64,000 bases of DNA, from contig NZ_NOZR01000002.1 of the NCBI RefSeq assembly GCF_002250655.1, forward strand, positions 310,001 to 374,000. Direction: 5' to 3'. A program made the position numbers and the translations under genes. The stretch comes from Mycolicibacterium sphagni (lineage in GTDB: Bacteria; Actinomycetota; Actinomycetes; Mycobacteriales; Mycobacteriaceae). The notes under the pieces are model-generated. The model worked only from the letters and a program-made list of their open reading frames with translations. It did not search any database and had not been told where the DNA came from. This document shows positions 41,823-50,279 of this stretch, one piece after another (position 1 is the first letter of the stretch; each line of letters begins with the position of its first letter).

Positions 41823-43214
41823 TCAATGACCACTGTGTGGTCTGGTCGGCCCGGTTGGGGTGGAGGTTGCCGGGAGGGCTATCGGCGCGACGCCGGGAGT
41901 GTGAACTCGGCCGGCCACCCAGGGCAGCGTCGTGGCGAATACGCCTCCGGCGAAAGGCCAGTCGTGCTTTCCGGGATGGGCCGTCACCGCACAGGAGATG
42001 TCGTTGCGACGGCTGATATCACACAGTGTCGTGGCAATCGCGTGCTCCGATTCGTTGAATCCGACGAGTTGGTTGCGGTCGTCGAATCGTGCGCCTGAGA
42101 CGATGAACATCCCGGAGACCCCGTTGTAGCGGCCATGTCGGCTCATCACCAGGCTCGGATCGAAGGACTCCCACGCATTCAGACTGCCCCCATAAAGGCG
42201 ATCGATCGTCTGGCTCTTGTCTCCCGAGTTGGGTCCGAGGTCCCCGGCGATATCGGCGAAGGTGTGAAACAGATCCGGGTGCATCACCGTCAAGTCGAGC
42301 GCACAGGTTCCGCCGGCGGAAAATCCAACGACACCCCAGTCGGCCGGGTCCGGACTCACCCCGAAGTGGGACGTCATATACGGGACAACGTCTTTCGTCA
42401 GATGGTCCGCGGCGTTGCCGCGCGGCCCGTTGACGCACTCAGTGTCGATGTTGAAGGCACCGCCGGAGTCAACGAACACCAGCACCGGCGCATTGCCCGC
42501 GTGGGCCGCAGCGAACCGATCGACGGTGTCGATCGCGTCGCCGGCAAGCAGCCAGTCGGTGGGCGTGTTGAACTCACCGCCAATCATCATCAGCGTCGGT
42601 AGATGCGGTGGCGGTGTCGTCGCGAACCAGGCCGGCGGCAGATACACCAACTCGTCACGGTGTTTGAACGTCGGGTTGCTGGTGTTGATGGTGGCCACGA
42701 CGACAGCGCCTTTCGGCGGCAGCCTGCCCGCCTGCTGCATCGCCCTGACCGCAGCCCCGTCCGCTTGATCCGGCATTGCCTCTGACACGAGGTCGCTCCA
42801 CGCCGCGCCTACCGTGGGAACATAACCCACCCAGGTATTGACGGTCTCGGCGGCGCACAACGCTGACAGTGGCACAGCCAACAACGCGCAGCCACGCCTC
42901 CACCAATCGGTCTGCCAACCGGCAACCAGCCACAACGCCGCTACGCCAGTGAGCCCCAGCCATATCCACAACATCGGCGGCGCGGGTTCGCCGGCCACTC
43001 CCTCCGACGTGATGAGCAGGTAGGCCCACAATGCCAGTAAGCCGCCGGAAAGCACAGCTCCAGGTCCCCACACCGACCACCACCGGCGACTGCGCACACC
43101 CACCGCCAGCACCAGGACAACGCAGGTGCCTGCCTGCAAGACCAATGGAAGAGGACCGTGCGTCAACGACACCTGGACCAGGCTCCCTTGCCAAGGCCCC
43201 AACGCAAGAAGCAC
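41823..43214 (-). CDS. Membrane-anchored alpha/beta-hydrolase esterase (antigen-85-like fold)
   Basis: 463 residues. Four N-terminal membrane helices (about 1-125) are followed by an esterase-type domain with Ser in GFSAGG (about 310), a possible acid in SGARFDDRNQ and His in HPGKHDW (about 425). The family is related to antigen 85/esterase D mycolyltransferase-like hydrolases. The catalytic domain should face the periplasm. GTG 43214 has AAAGGGAG about 6 bases ahead. It is convergent with the surface protein. Could act on trehalose or cell-wall esters (inference). Confidence 0.87.
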   Translation of the reverse strand: MLLALGPWQGSLVQVSLTHGPLPLVLQAGTCVVLVLAVGVRSRRWWSVWGPGAVLSGGLLALWAYLLITSEGVAGEPAPPMLWIWLGLTGVAALWLVAGWQTDWWRRGCALLAVPLSALCAAETVNTWVGYVPTVGAAWSDLVSEAMPDQADGAAVRAMQQAGRLPPKGAVVVATINTSNPTFKHRDELVYLPPAWFATTPPPHLPTLMMIGGEFNTPTDWLLAGDAIDTVDRFAAAHAGNAPVLVFVDSGGAFNIDTECVNGPRGNAADHLTKDVVPYMTSHFGVSPDPADWGVVGFSAGGTCALDLTVMHPDLFHTFADIAGDLGPNSGDKSQTIDRLYGGSLNAWESFDPSLVMSRHGRYNGVSGMFIVSGARFDDRNQLVGFNESEHAIATTLCDISRRNDISCAVTAHPGKHDWPFAGGVFATTLPWVAGRVHTPGVAPIALPATSTPTGPTRPHSGH

Positions 43215-43632
43215 CGCTGCTCCCTTTCATGAAGATGCACCCGCGGTCGGTAAACGAGTGAAGGTGTAGCGCCCATGAGTGAACGTTGGATGGAATGAAC
43301 CAGGGCACTTGGCTTAACGTCACCGAGCGTTGCGATAACGACCGGCACGTGCTCGCCCGGCGGGGTCCAGCGACGCCTATAACAACCCGGCCACCGCGGT
43401 CACGTAGCGTGGATCAGCGCCGCCCGTTGCGATGACAGAGCGGCGATTCCGAAACCACGGCAATATCCTTCCGAATGAACCTATGTCGAACGCCGCGTCA
43501 GTTTGTCCAAATTCTCCGAGGAGCCCCAGAGATCGGATCACCTTGATTCTGTCCACTGGTCGCGTAACCGTCTTCCGCCAGAGAGACGCCGGCACTGGGC
43601 ACCTCTCGTAGCCTAAATTGTGGTCCGCAGTC
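43215..43632. other. Gene-free spacer (418 bases)
   Basis: Between the esterase gene and the next minus-strand membrane protein. Only one weak minus-strand frame (43377-43595, 72 codons, GTG start, no ribosome site, no domain). No hairpin with a T-run. Nothing further is supported. Confidence 0.5.
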
Positions 43633-44064
43633 CTAGTCGGGAGCGGCGCTCACCAACAACAACGGATGACGTTCTACGGTGCGATGCCCGGGGCCAAGCC
43701 TCCGACCGTGCGCATCGGGGCCAGCTACTCGTCGCTTGCGCGGGTGGTACAACGTCGACATCACGAGCACGGCACCCACCGCTGCGACTTCTGCAGCGAC
43801 GGAGCGCTTTTCGGCGACGACGTGCTCGCACTGGTCCACATAGTGACTTTCGGCGAAACCCAACCCGCGCGTTTGGTACTGCTCATGATTGATCGCATCC
43901 TCGGCTGCGGCACGGGTAACGACCGCGTGCATCGCTGTTCCGCACGTGATTCGTTGGCTCGATCGGTCGAGGACGAAGAGGGCGAGCGGAATGAGAAGCG
44001 AGGCCGATGCACCGAGGATCGCGGCGCAACCCAGTATTCGGCAAAAGAGACGAAGACCGACCAC
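43633..44064 (-). CDS. Small two-helix membrane protein
   Basis: 143 residues: N-terminal hydrophobic segment (ILGCAAILGASASLLIPLALFVL), an external loop of about 55 residues with two cysteines (QRITCGTA and VDQCEHV), a second helix (VAAVGAVLVMSTLY) and a basic tail. Pattern of a mycobacterial membrane protein; family not recognised. Start GTG 44064 (GGGGAG 5 bases upstream); GTG 44070 overlaps the ribosome site. It lies 37 bases downstream of the 52-codon gene and may be in one transcript with it. Confidence 0.6.
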   Translation of the reverse strand: MVGLRLFCRILGCAAILGASASLLIPLALFVLDRSSQRITCGTAMHAVVTRAAAEDAINHEQYQTRGLGFAESHYVDQCEHVVAEKRSVAAEVAAVGAVLVMSTLYHPRKRRVAGPDAHGRRLGPGHRTVERHPLLLVSAAPD

Positions 44065-44101
44065 GATCACTCCCCGCAGGTATGACTCGGCGTACTAGAA
44101 C

Positions 44102-44260
44102 CTAGGGACACTTGAGCGGCGCGCTGGCTTCTTCCAGCACAGCCTCGGCTGCGCCCGCGAGGTGGGCGGCCGCCCGAAGCGAGTTGTGCCCCAACGCTTC
44201 CCTGAAATGATCAAGTTCCCTTTGAAGTTCGCCGAGTGTCTCGTCGCTTACAAATGCCAT
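44102..44260 (-). CDS. Short helical protein (52 residues)
   Basis: ATG 44260 with GAGGAG 5 bases upstream opens a 52-residue frame: SDETLGELQRELDHFREALG, then a second helix AAHLAGAAEAVLEEA and end KCP. Heptad-like Leu spacing suggests a helical hairpin or coiled coil. A longer in-frame reading to 44782 exists but lacks a start with a ribosome site and has low-complexity content. Function unknown. Confidence 0.6.
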   Translation of the reverse strand: MAFVSDETLGELQRELDHFREALGHNSLRAAAHLAGAAEAVLEEASAPLKCP

Positions 44261-45021
44261 GCCAACTCCTCGATTGCCCGCGGTAACTGCGGAGCATGGC
44301 AGGCTTCCCCCGGGTAGCCGGCCAGCAACATCGTGTCTGTTCTCAGATAGATGGCCGAATAGCCATGCTCCCCGTCTAGTGGACAGCCCGCATCGCCGGA
44401 TCGCAACTCCTCGCTCCTGCCTGCGGATAAGTTGCTGTGACAGAGTTATCCGCAACCCATCCGTACGGTCAGCAACGGGCGGAGCCAGTTCGCTGGACAC
44501 AATTGAGAGGCTGGCGCGGTCGCTTCGTTCAGCGCACACCGCCGTTGCTCGATCCCGAGCGCAACCGCGCCGACTCCTTCCATCCTCAGTTCTTGCAGCG
44601 TAAGCGGCTTCTTCCTCCCCACCGGTGACGAAGTTGATCATCGAATCACTTGAAACATGCACTGCTGCAATAAGTCGGTGCGTACTCAATGGAGTGTCCG
44701 GACGGAAGCCGCAAGGCCACGAACCGCCGGCCAGGAGGCGTGTGACGTTGGCCATACGGCTCAGTTCTGCAATTCCCCGCAAGCCGATCCCTGGCTAGGT
44801 TTCAGGCTCATGGAAATTGTTTACCAGCGGCCAGTCCATCCGGCGCCCACGAACCCGTGGCACGCACTCGGATCGCCCTTCATGATCGTTGCCAGGGCTA
44901 GCCTCACCGCCCTGTCGCTGACGGATACCGCCGGTAAGCCCGCAACCGCCCGCGCTCGACACTCGCGCCATCAGGAGCACGCCACCCTGATGTCCTATCC
45001 CCTCGCAGCTACCGACCACAC
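44261..45021. other. Gene-free spacer (761 bases)
   Basis: One of the longest intervals without a credible gene. Frames on both strands lack ribosome sites, domains and normal codon-position bias. It contains a 9-bp inverted repeat at 44422-44454 and otherwise no visible structure. It may be decayed coding DNA or hold an unannotated RNA. Confidence 0.45.
44422..44454. repeat. 9-bp perfect inverted repeat
   Basis: TGCGGATAA (44422-44430) and TTATCCGCA (44446-44454), 15-base spacer. Located about 160 bases upstream of the 52-codon minus-strand gene; may be a regulator site. Confidence 0.6.
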
Positions 45022-45351
45022 ATGATGGAACTTCCCGGCCGACTCTCGACTGCGCTCGCGGCGGCGAATTCAGGCGATGGTCGCGCATTCGCCGCGTGCT
45101 TCACACCTCGTACTGGGGTTGTCAACGATTGGGGAGCGACATTCCGCGGGAGCGACGCCATCCACGCATGGTGCGCTGAACGTTTCATTGACCGAGGCGC
45201 GCAGATTGAGTTGGTCCACGTGTACCGAACCGAGGAGGGCGATGTCATGGTCATCGCGACCATCACCGACGAGGGCACCGCTGCCGCGTGCAGTTTCCTT
45301 GTCTCACTCAAGGATGACGGCGCGATAGCCACCATGCGGGTCATCGGTTGA
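45022..45351 (+). CDS. SnoaL/NTF2-like small protein
   Basis: 109 residues with the SnoaL-like pattern: start with ALAAANSGDGRAFAACFTP, then GSDAIHAWCAERFIDRGAQIELVHVYR and EGDVMVIATITDEG. Small fold used for ligand binding or isomerisation, function not assignable. ATG 45022 or 45025. Single gene followed by a strong hairpin at 45498-45539. Confidence 0.75.
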   Translation: MMELPGRLSTALAAANSGDGRAFAACFTPRTGVVNDWGATFRGSDAIHAWCAERFIDRGAQIELVHVYRTEEGDVMVIATITDEGTAAACSFLVSLKDDGAIATMRVIG

Positions 45352-45497
45352 GACGGCCAATGTACGTACGTGCGCGGGTAACCAGTCCAGAGCGAGTTAC
45401 CGAAAGTCGGTGCGATTCACAACAATCTGTTGCGGCGCAACATCATCGGACGCTACCGTCATGAACGCCTGGTCCATTCCCCCTAGCGGCCAGGAGC

Positions 45498-45539
45498 GAA
45501 GGGCTCGGACGTTCCCCCCGAAGTGTGTCCGAGCCCTTC
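45498..45539. terminator. Stem-loop terminator (13-bp perfect stem)
   Basis: GAAGGGCTCGGAC (45498-45510) pairs perfectly with GTCCGAGCCCTTC (45527-45539); loop of 16 bases. No T-run follows, as is common for mycobacterial terminators. It lies between the SnoaL-like gene and the EspR-like gene and is symmetrical, so it could also act as an operator or RNA switch for the latter. Confidence 0.6.
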
Positions 45540-45588
45540 CACCTGGGGATCGCCAGTCCCCCGACATTCTCTTGACCGAATCGCGAAT

Positions 45589-46443
45589 ATGAAACGAGAC
45601 GGAGCGACAGTAAGAAGCCCCGCGGAATTGGCTGATGCCGTGTCACCGCAGCCCATCTGGGATCCCCTGAGTGGATCAAGCTCCTCCCCCGGAAAGGCAT
45701 CCTTTGCAGACCGGCTGGCATTACTCGTTGCAGCCATCCGGCCGGTGGGCGAGCGACGCTACACCGACGCAGAGATCGTTCGCGCGCTGGCTGCGCGCGG
45801 CACCGAGGTCTCGGCGGCTTATTTCTGCCAGTTACGCAATGGCTACCGCTTGCGCCCGTCACCACTGATCGTCCAGGCCTTGGCCGACTTCTTCGGGGTA
45901 TTGCCCGCCTACTTCACCGACGAAAACTCCGACTACACAACGCTCTTACAGCGTGAGCTCGCATGGCTGGTCATCGCCAACGATCCCGGAGTCCGGCGCG
46001 TTATCTCAGCTGTTCTCGAGCTGCCGCCGAACGCGCGAGATGCCATCGTTACAGCTATCGAACAGGGTGGCCGAGGCAGCGACTCCATCGGCGCGCCAAT
46101 TGCCGCACTCTGGAAACAGGGGCGCTACAAACAGCGACGGGCCATTCCGTTGATGCAGCTGGCTGTAGCGACGGGGATAGACCATGACCGTCTGAGAACA
46201 CTGCTTGCTCATGACGAGGGCGTCGTCGACGGGCATCACAGGACCTCGGTATCGATCACCGACCTTCGGAGGCAACTTCAGCGACTAGACCGCGACGTTC
46301 GGCGACTGCGCTGCGCGGTCGAGCGGGTCGGCGAGTTCGGGCCGACGCCGGTACCCTCAGAAGCAGAACCACATTCGGCTACAGATGCGGGGGCCAGCCG
46401 AACGTCGCGATTCGATTACGACCACGCCTCGGCGCCGAGTTGA
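45589..46443 (+). CDS. EspR-like DNA-binding regulator with C-terminal extension
   Basis: 284 residues. Residues about 38-160 match the EspR architecture: SFADRLALLV, RRYTDAEIVRALAARGTEVS, AAYFCQLRNGYRLRPSP (HTH) and ALADFFGVLPAYFTDE, then ELAWLVIANDPGVRRVI and ELPPNARDAI. EspR is a nucleoid-associated regulator of ESX-1. EspR is about 130 residues; this protein adds an N-terminal tail of about 37 and about 120 residues C-terminally that include a second HTH-like segment (IPLMQLAVATGIDHDRLRTLL) and a coiled coil (ITDLRRQLQRLDRDVRRLR). Start ATG 45589; no Shine-Dalgarno. An upstream in-frame start at 45523 would lie inside the hairpin. Confidence 0.8.
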   Translation: MKRDGATVRSPAELADAVSPQPIWDPLSGSSSSPGKASFADRLALLVAAIRPVGERRYTDAEIVRALAARGTEVSAAYFCQLRNGYRLRPSPLIVQALADFFGVLPAYFTDENSDYTTLLQRELAWLVIANDPGVRRVISAVLELPPNARDAIVTAIEQGGRGSDSIGAPIAALWKQGRYKQRRAIPLMQLAVATGIDHDRLRTLLAHDEGVVDGHHRTSVSITDLRRQLQRLDRDVRRLRCAVERVGEFGPTPVPSEAEPHSATDAGASRTSRFDYDHASAPS

Positions 46444-46476
46444 CCAGGTCCACTGAGATGATTCGTGAGGGCAGCG

Positions 46477-46665
46477 ATGGACGAGGATGAACTGTTTTCC
46501 GGCTTCAGTGACGCTGGCTGGGATCAAGCACCGTGGGATGCTGAGCCGATTTTCAGCGCCGCGGAGATGCAGATCCTGCTGAACCCGGCGTTGTCGCCAG
46601 CGGAGGCCGCCGAACAGGTGGGTTGCGTAGTGCACGATGTGGTGCGGTTGCGCCGAACGGCTTAG
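46477..46665 (+). CDS. Small HTH-like protein (62 residues)
   Basis: 62 residues, ATG 46477 with GAGGG 5 bases upstream. The acidic start (MDEDELFSGFSDAGW) is followed by a predicted helix-turn-helix-like part, AAEMQILLNPALSPAEAAEQ then VGCVVHDVVRLRRTA, similar to short DNA-binding or repressor-like proteins. It lies 33 bases after the EspR-like gene, so a two-gene unit is likely and it may modulate the larger regulator (inference). Confidence 0.65.
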   Translation: MDEDELFSGFSDAGWDQAPWDAEPIFSAAEMQILLNPALSPAEAAEQVGCVVHDVVRLRRTA

Positions 46666-46680
46666 AAGCCTGCGCGCGCC

Positions 46681-47208
46681 CTACGGAGTCGGCGCCGTAC
46701 CGGCAACCTGCACGGGTGGGTCGACATAACGTGGCCCGAGGGAAGCGGGCGTAGGTTCGATGTCCACGGAAACCTGATACAGCCCAGGCCGGATTTGGCA
46801 GACCACGGTGCGGGTGTTGTCAGCAATGACGTCGAAGCCGGCGTCGGGATAGACCACCACCCCATCCGGGGTCGATACCGATTCACCCAGCCCGGCGGGC
46901 AAGACAAGTGGCACTGGCCCGGCAGCAGTGGCCGTGATCAGGGCGGCCAACGGGGAGGGCGACCCACCGCGGGACTGGGGCGCCGCGCTGGCGGCGGCGA
47001 CCAGGCGCGCCGCAGAATCCCCCGCACCCGCCGAGCCGGCGAACTCGTAAGCCAGGGCGGCCTGCAACTGCAGAGCCGCCAGCGCGACCACGAGACACGT
47101 GAAGACTGCGATGCCGATCCGCAGTGGCCAGAGAATCCAACCCGTTTGCCACAGCCGCCTCCCGATCTTTCCTGGCGCCGGCCGATCGGTGCGACGTCTG
47201 GCGTACAT
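46681..47208 (-). CDS. Membrane-anchored hypothetical protein
   Basis: 175 residues: basic cytoplasmic start (RRRTDRPAPGKIGRRL), one membrane helix (about 27-52, IGIAVFTCLVVALAAL) and an external domain with beta-rich segments (GVVVYPDAGFDVI, TVVCQIRPGLYQVSVDIEP) and a Pro-rich end. ATG 47208 with GAGGAG. Not recognised. Divergent from the ABC1 kinase. Confidence 0.65.
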   Translation of the reverse strand: MYARRRTDRPAPGKIGRRLWQTGWILWPLRIGIAVFTCLVVALAALQLQAALAYEFAGSAGAGDSAARLVAAASAAPQSRGGSPSPLAALITATAAGPVPLVLPAGLGESVSTPDGVVVYPDAGFDVIADNTRTVVCQIRPGLYQVSVDIEPTPASLGPRYVDPPVQVAGTAPTP

Positions 47209-47593
47209 TGCGGTGGCTCCTCGGCGATCCGGACCTCATCGGCAACATCGCGCCGACAGCCCAAACGGTACCGCTGGTACCAGAAATTTCCAGGGGCCAA
47301 ATGTGCAGCTCGGCAGGTCGAATCACGGTATAGACCGCCATGTTTTGCAGCCAATTCTGACCCGCCCCAGGTACAGCTACGTATCTACGGGGCCGTCAGA
47401 ATAGACCGACGCCTCGCACTGCATGGCAATCGTTGCTATTTAGGTGACACCTAGTTATCTCGGGCTTTCTTTAGCCGTGGGTGCGACGCCACAGCAGACA
47501 GCACGGTTCGGCCAGGCTCCTCACGACGCGGCCAGCAGCAGCGGGATCACCATGGCTCGCCCAGCTACTTTTCGCGACGTAGGATCACCCGCG
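47209..47593. other. Divergent spacer (385 bases)
   Basis: Between the membrane protein and the UbiB-like kinase. It contains the promoter and operator of the kinase at 47433-47460 (next entry) and otherwise no supported gene. Upstream in-frame starts of the kinase at 47444 and 47552 are less convincing than 47594. Confidence 0.5.
47433..47460 (+). promoter_or_regulatory. Promoter with palindromic operator in the spacer
   Basis: TTGCTA (47433-47438), 16 bases, TTATCT (47455-47460). Exactly between them is a 13-base palindrome TAGGTG-A-CACCTA (47441-47453), the position of a repressor that would block polymerase. Transcription would begin near 47467, about 125 bases before the chosen start of the ABC1 kinase gene. 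The nearby TetR pair is a candidate source of the repressor (inference). Confidence 0.6.
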
Positions 47594-48970
47594 ATGTCTG
47601 AAGGTGAACCATCGCGCAACCGTGCCACCCGCGGCGCCAGCCTGGGACGTGTCGCGGTCAGCCACGCCTCCCGAACGGTGGTGCGGCGTGTCCGCGAGCC
47701 GTTTCTCGGCGAGGAGGACAAGGCACGCATTCGCGACGAACAAGTGCTGAAGATGGCGGACGATCTGGTCGTCACGCTGGGCTCGATGAAGGGCGCGGCG
47801 ATGAAGCTCGGGCAAGCTCTCGCGCTCCTCAACCTCGGACTGAGCTCGGCCACGGCCCGCGACGAGTTCTCCGCAAAATTGGCACCCCTCTTTCGCAAAG
47901 CTCCACCCGTGGACAACACGCAGATGTTCCGGGTACTCGACGCAGACCTGGGTGCGAATCGCGCCAAGATTCACGAGCTGGAGCCGATCCCGATTGCGGC
48001 CGCGTCGCTTGGACAGGTCTACCGAGGAACATTGGCCGATGGGCGCGTTGTCGCGGTCAAGATCCAATACCCGTCGGCGAAGCCGGCGGTCCGCGCCGAT
48101 CTGAAAAATTTGGCACTGCTGGTCCGTCTGCGGGCGCGGTCATTGCCCGACGTCGGGCTGTTAGACCTTGTCGACGAGATCACGGACCAGATCACGCTTG
48201 AGCTCGATTACCAGCGCGAGTTGGCCAATCACCGCGCAGTCTACGAGGCGCATCGAGGGCATCCAATTTTCCGGATCCCTGAACCCATCGTCGAATTGTG
48301 CGGTCCTCGCGTCCTGGTTACCGAGTACCTCGCCGGCACCGAGCTGGATCGAGCCGACAGTCTCACTCAGCAGCAACGGGATTGGCTGGGGGAAGCGATC
48401 TATCGATTCTACTGCGGCAATCTGCACACCACGGGCAAGTTCTGCGCAGATCCACACCCGGGCAATATTCTGCTGCTCGACGACGGCCAGGTAGGCTTTG
48501 TGGACTTTGGACTCTATGTCGAAATGCGCTCTGCGGAAATGGATTTAGAGCGGAAAGCCTTTGCCGCAGTCTTAGGCGGTGACGCCGATACCGCCTATCG
48601 TCTGGCTGTTCGTGGCGGGTTCATCGTCGATCAGCAAGCGATGCCCGCCGAGCAAGTGTTGACCTATCTTCAGACGGTGGCCAGCTGGCATCTGACCCCC
48701 GGCGTCAATCGAATCACCGCCAAGACTGTCCATAAATCGTTGTCACAGGCCATCCTGCCGGGATCTGAATTTCGTCGCGGAATCTACCGCCAGCAGGTAC
48801 CTCGCGCCCATCTCTTCTCCCGACGTACCGAAATGAGTGTCTGTGGTCTGTTGGGAACCCTTGAGGCACAGGCGCCTTGGCGCGCGATCTCCGAGGAATG
48901 GATCCTGGGAGCGGAACCGGCGACAGCAATGGGTCAGGCGAATTCAGCGTGGCGCGCCACGCTGGTCTAA
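47594..48970 (+). CDS. ABC1/UbiB-family atypical kinase
   Basis: 458 residues of the ABC1/AarF/UbiB group. The KxGQ motif (MKLGQALALL), the Ala-rich P-loop region AAASLGQVYRG, the VAVKIQYP catalytic Lys, the HPGNILLL (catalytic loop DPHPGN) and VDFGL motifs are all visible. Family members control quinone or lipid synthesis. ATG 47594 is chosen because the sequence before it lacks similarity and lies in the leader; ATG 47552 adds 14 residues. The convergent TetR gene overlaps its stop by 4 bases. Confidence 0.9.
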   Translation: MSEGEPSRNRATRGASLGRVAVSHASRTVVRRVREPFLGEEDKARIRDEQVLKMADDLVVTLGSMKGAAMKLGQALALLNLGLSSATARDEFSAKLAPLFRKAPPVDNTQMFRVLDADLGANRAKIHELEPIPIAAASLGQVYRGTLADGRVVAVKIQYPSAKPAVRADLKNLALLVRLRARSLPDVGLLDLVDEITDQITLELDYQRELANHRAVYEAHRGHPIFRIPEPIVELCGPRVLVTEYLAGTELDRADSLTQQQRDWLGEAIYRFYCGNLHTTGKFCADPHPGNILLLDDGQVGFVDFGLYVEMRSAEMDLERKAFAAVLGGDADTAYRLAVRGGFIVDQQAMPAEQVLTYLQTVASWHLTPGVNRITAKTVHKSLSQAILPGSEFRRGIYRQQVPRAHLFSRRTEMSVCGLLGTLEAQAPWRAISEEWILGAEPATAMGQANSAWRATLV

Positions 48971-49587
48971 TCGCTGTTCTTCGGACGGCGAAGCCCCGAC
49001 AGTAAGTACGTGGCGCACGCCTTCGCCGCAGCGGCCGCGTCGAAGTCGACGGCTTCCTCGAGCAGGACCGGCTGGAGGGCCGTCACGACGACGGAGATCA
49101 CTGCTTGCCCGGCCAGGGTCAGGTCGATGTCGGCGTGGACCCATCCGCGTTCGCGCCCAAAAGCGAGAAATTCGGTGATCGTGCCACCCAGTCGCTCATA
49201 GCCAACCAACGCCTTGTCCATTGCGTCGGCGTCGACTCCAACGGCCGTCACCGCAACGAATCTCATGAGTTCGGCATGGCGGTTCATGAACGTCATCCCG
49301 CTGCCGATCCGGGCGGTGAACTCGTCAATGAACTCGTCGCGGGTGGTCGGCGCGGATGCGGACCGCAGCCCGGAGAAGGCCTTGACCATCGCATCCTCGG
49401 TGGTCTGCTGGATGGCGTGTAACACAGCTCGCTTGTTGGAGTAATAGTTGTAGAACGTCCCGTGACTGACCCCGGCGGCAGCAGCAATGTGAGCGACGTC
49501 GACGTCGTAGTAACCACGGCTGAGGAACTGTTGGACCGCAGCGTCATACAGCTTCTGGGTTCGTTCGGCCGCAACAGAGTTCGTCAT
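48967..49587 (-). CDS. TetR-family regulator (second of pair)
   Basis: 206 residues with an N-terminal TetR HTH (KLYDAAVQQFLSRGYYDVDV, then HGTFYNYYSNKRAVLHAI) and a helical ligand domain. ATG 49587 follows GAGGAG and overlaps the stop of the upstream TetR gene, so both are translated together. Ends 4 bases inside the convergent kinase gene. Ligand and target unknown. Confidence 0.92.
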   Translation of the reverse strand: MTNSVAAERTQKLYDAAVQQFLSRGYYDVDVAHIAAAAGVSHGTFYNYYSNKRAVLHAIQQTTEDAMVKAFSGLRSASAPTTRDEFIDEFTARIGSGMTFMNRHAELMRFVAVTAVGVDADAMDKALVGYERLGGTITEFLAFGRERGWVHADIDLTLAGQAVISVVVTALQPVLLEEAVDFDAAAAAKACATYLLSGLRRPKNSD

Positions 49588-50279
49588 GGGACGGGCTCCT
49601 CGGCTGAGGCCAGGAGACCGTGGTCGACGATCGCCGTGGCGGTGGCGAGGAACGCGGATCGTTGGGCCGCATCTCGATTGCCGCGCAGTGACATCACCAA
49701 TGCTGGCCCTGCCACACCGATGACCAATCTCCCGGCGAGTGGCAAATTGGCGGTCTCGGTGTCTTCCCCCGCGAGGCGCTCAAAGAGCTGTGTGAGCAAC
49801 ACATCCACCGAGGAGGCAAGCCCGGCAACGCGATGGCGCAACTCCTCATCGATCGCGCCGCATTCGACGGTCAAGAATCGCAGTAGTGCCGAATCGTTGT
49901 CGGTGAGAGCGAACAGCCTGGTTCCGATGATCTCTATCAGCCCTAGCGCCTCGTCAGGTGAATCGAACGGCCCCGCCTCGTCACTGAGATCCAGTGCCAT
50001 GGCGATCTGGGACACTGCGTGGTCGAAGACATGGTCCAGAAGATCGCGCTTGTTGGCGAAGTAACGGTAGAGCGTGCCCTGGCCGACGCCGGCCTGTCGC
50101 GCGATATCCGACATCGATGTGCGGTGGAAACCGTGGGCACTGAACACCTGCAGTGCCGCGGTCACGATTTCCTCGCGGCGCTTCTCCCCGAGGCCGAGGA
50201 CTTTCGGTCGGCCCACCGGGCCCTTCGTGCGATCGCGGGCGGGCGCGGAGCTCTGCCGCGTCACGTCCTGCGTCCCCAT
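49584..50279 (-). CDS. TetR-family regulator (first of pair)
   Basis: 231 residues. The basic N-terminal tail is followed by the HTH (EIVTAALQVFSAHGFHRTSM, then GQGTLYRYFANKRDLLDHVF). ATG 50279 is chosen over TTG 50297 (no clear ribosome site for either). Tandem TetR genes that are translationally coupled are unusual and could make a heterodimer or answer to two ligands. The GACTG/CAGTC half-sites at 50363-50378 lie in its promoter. Confidence 0.9.
   Translation of the reverse strand: MGTQDVTRQSSAPARDRTKGPVGRPKVLGLGEKRREEIVTAALQVFSAHGFHRTSMSDIARQAGVGQGTLYRYFANKRDLLDHVFDHAVSQIAMALDLSDEAGPFDSPDEALGLIEIIGTRLFALTDNDSALLRFLTVECGAIDEELRHRVAGLASSVDVLLTQLFERLAGEDTETANLPLAGRLVIGVAGPALVMSLRGNRDAAQRSAFLATATAIVDHGLLASAEEPVP

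Noticed and set aside
43377..43595. 72-codon frame on the minus strand
   Set aside because: GTG start without ribosome site and no recognisable domain.
44102..44782. Long reading of the 52-codon gene
   Set aside because: Upstream part is low-complexity and lacks a start with a ribosome site; only the 44260 start is supported.
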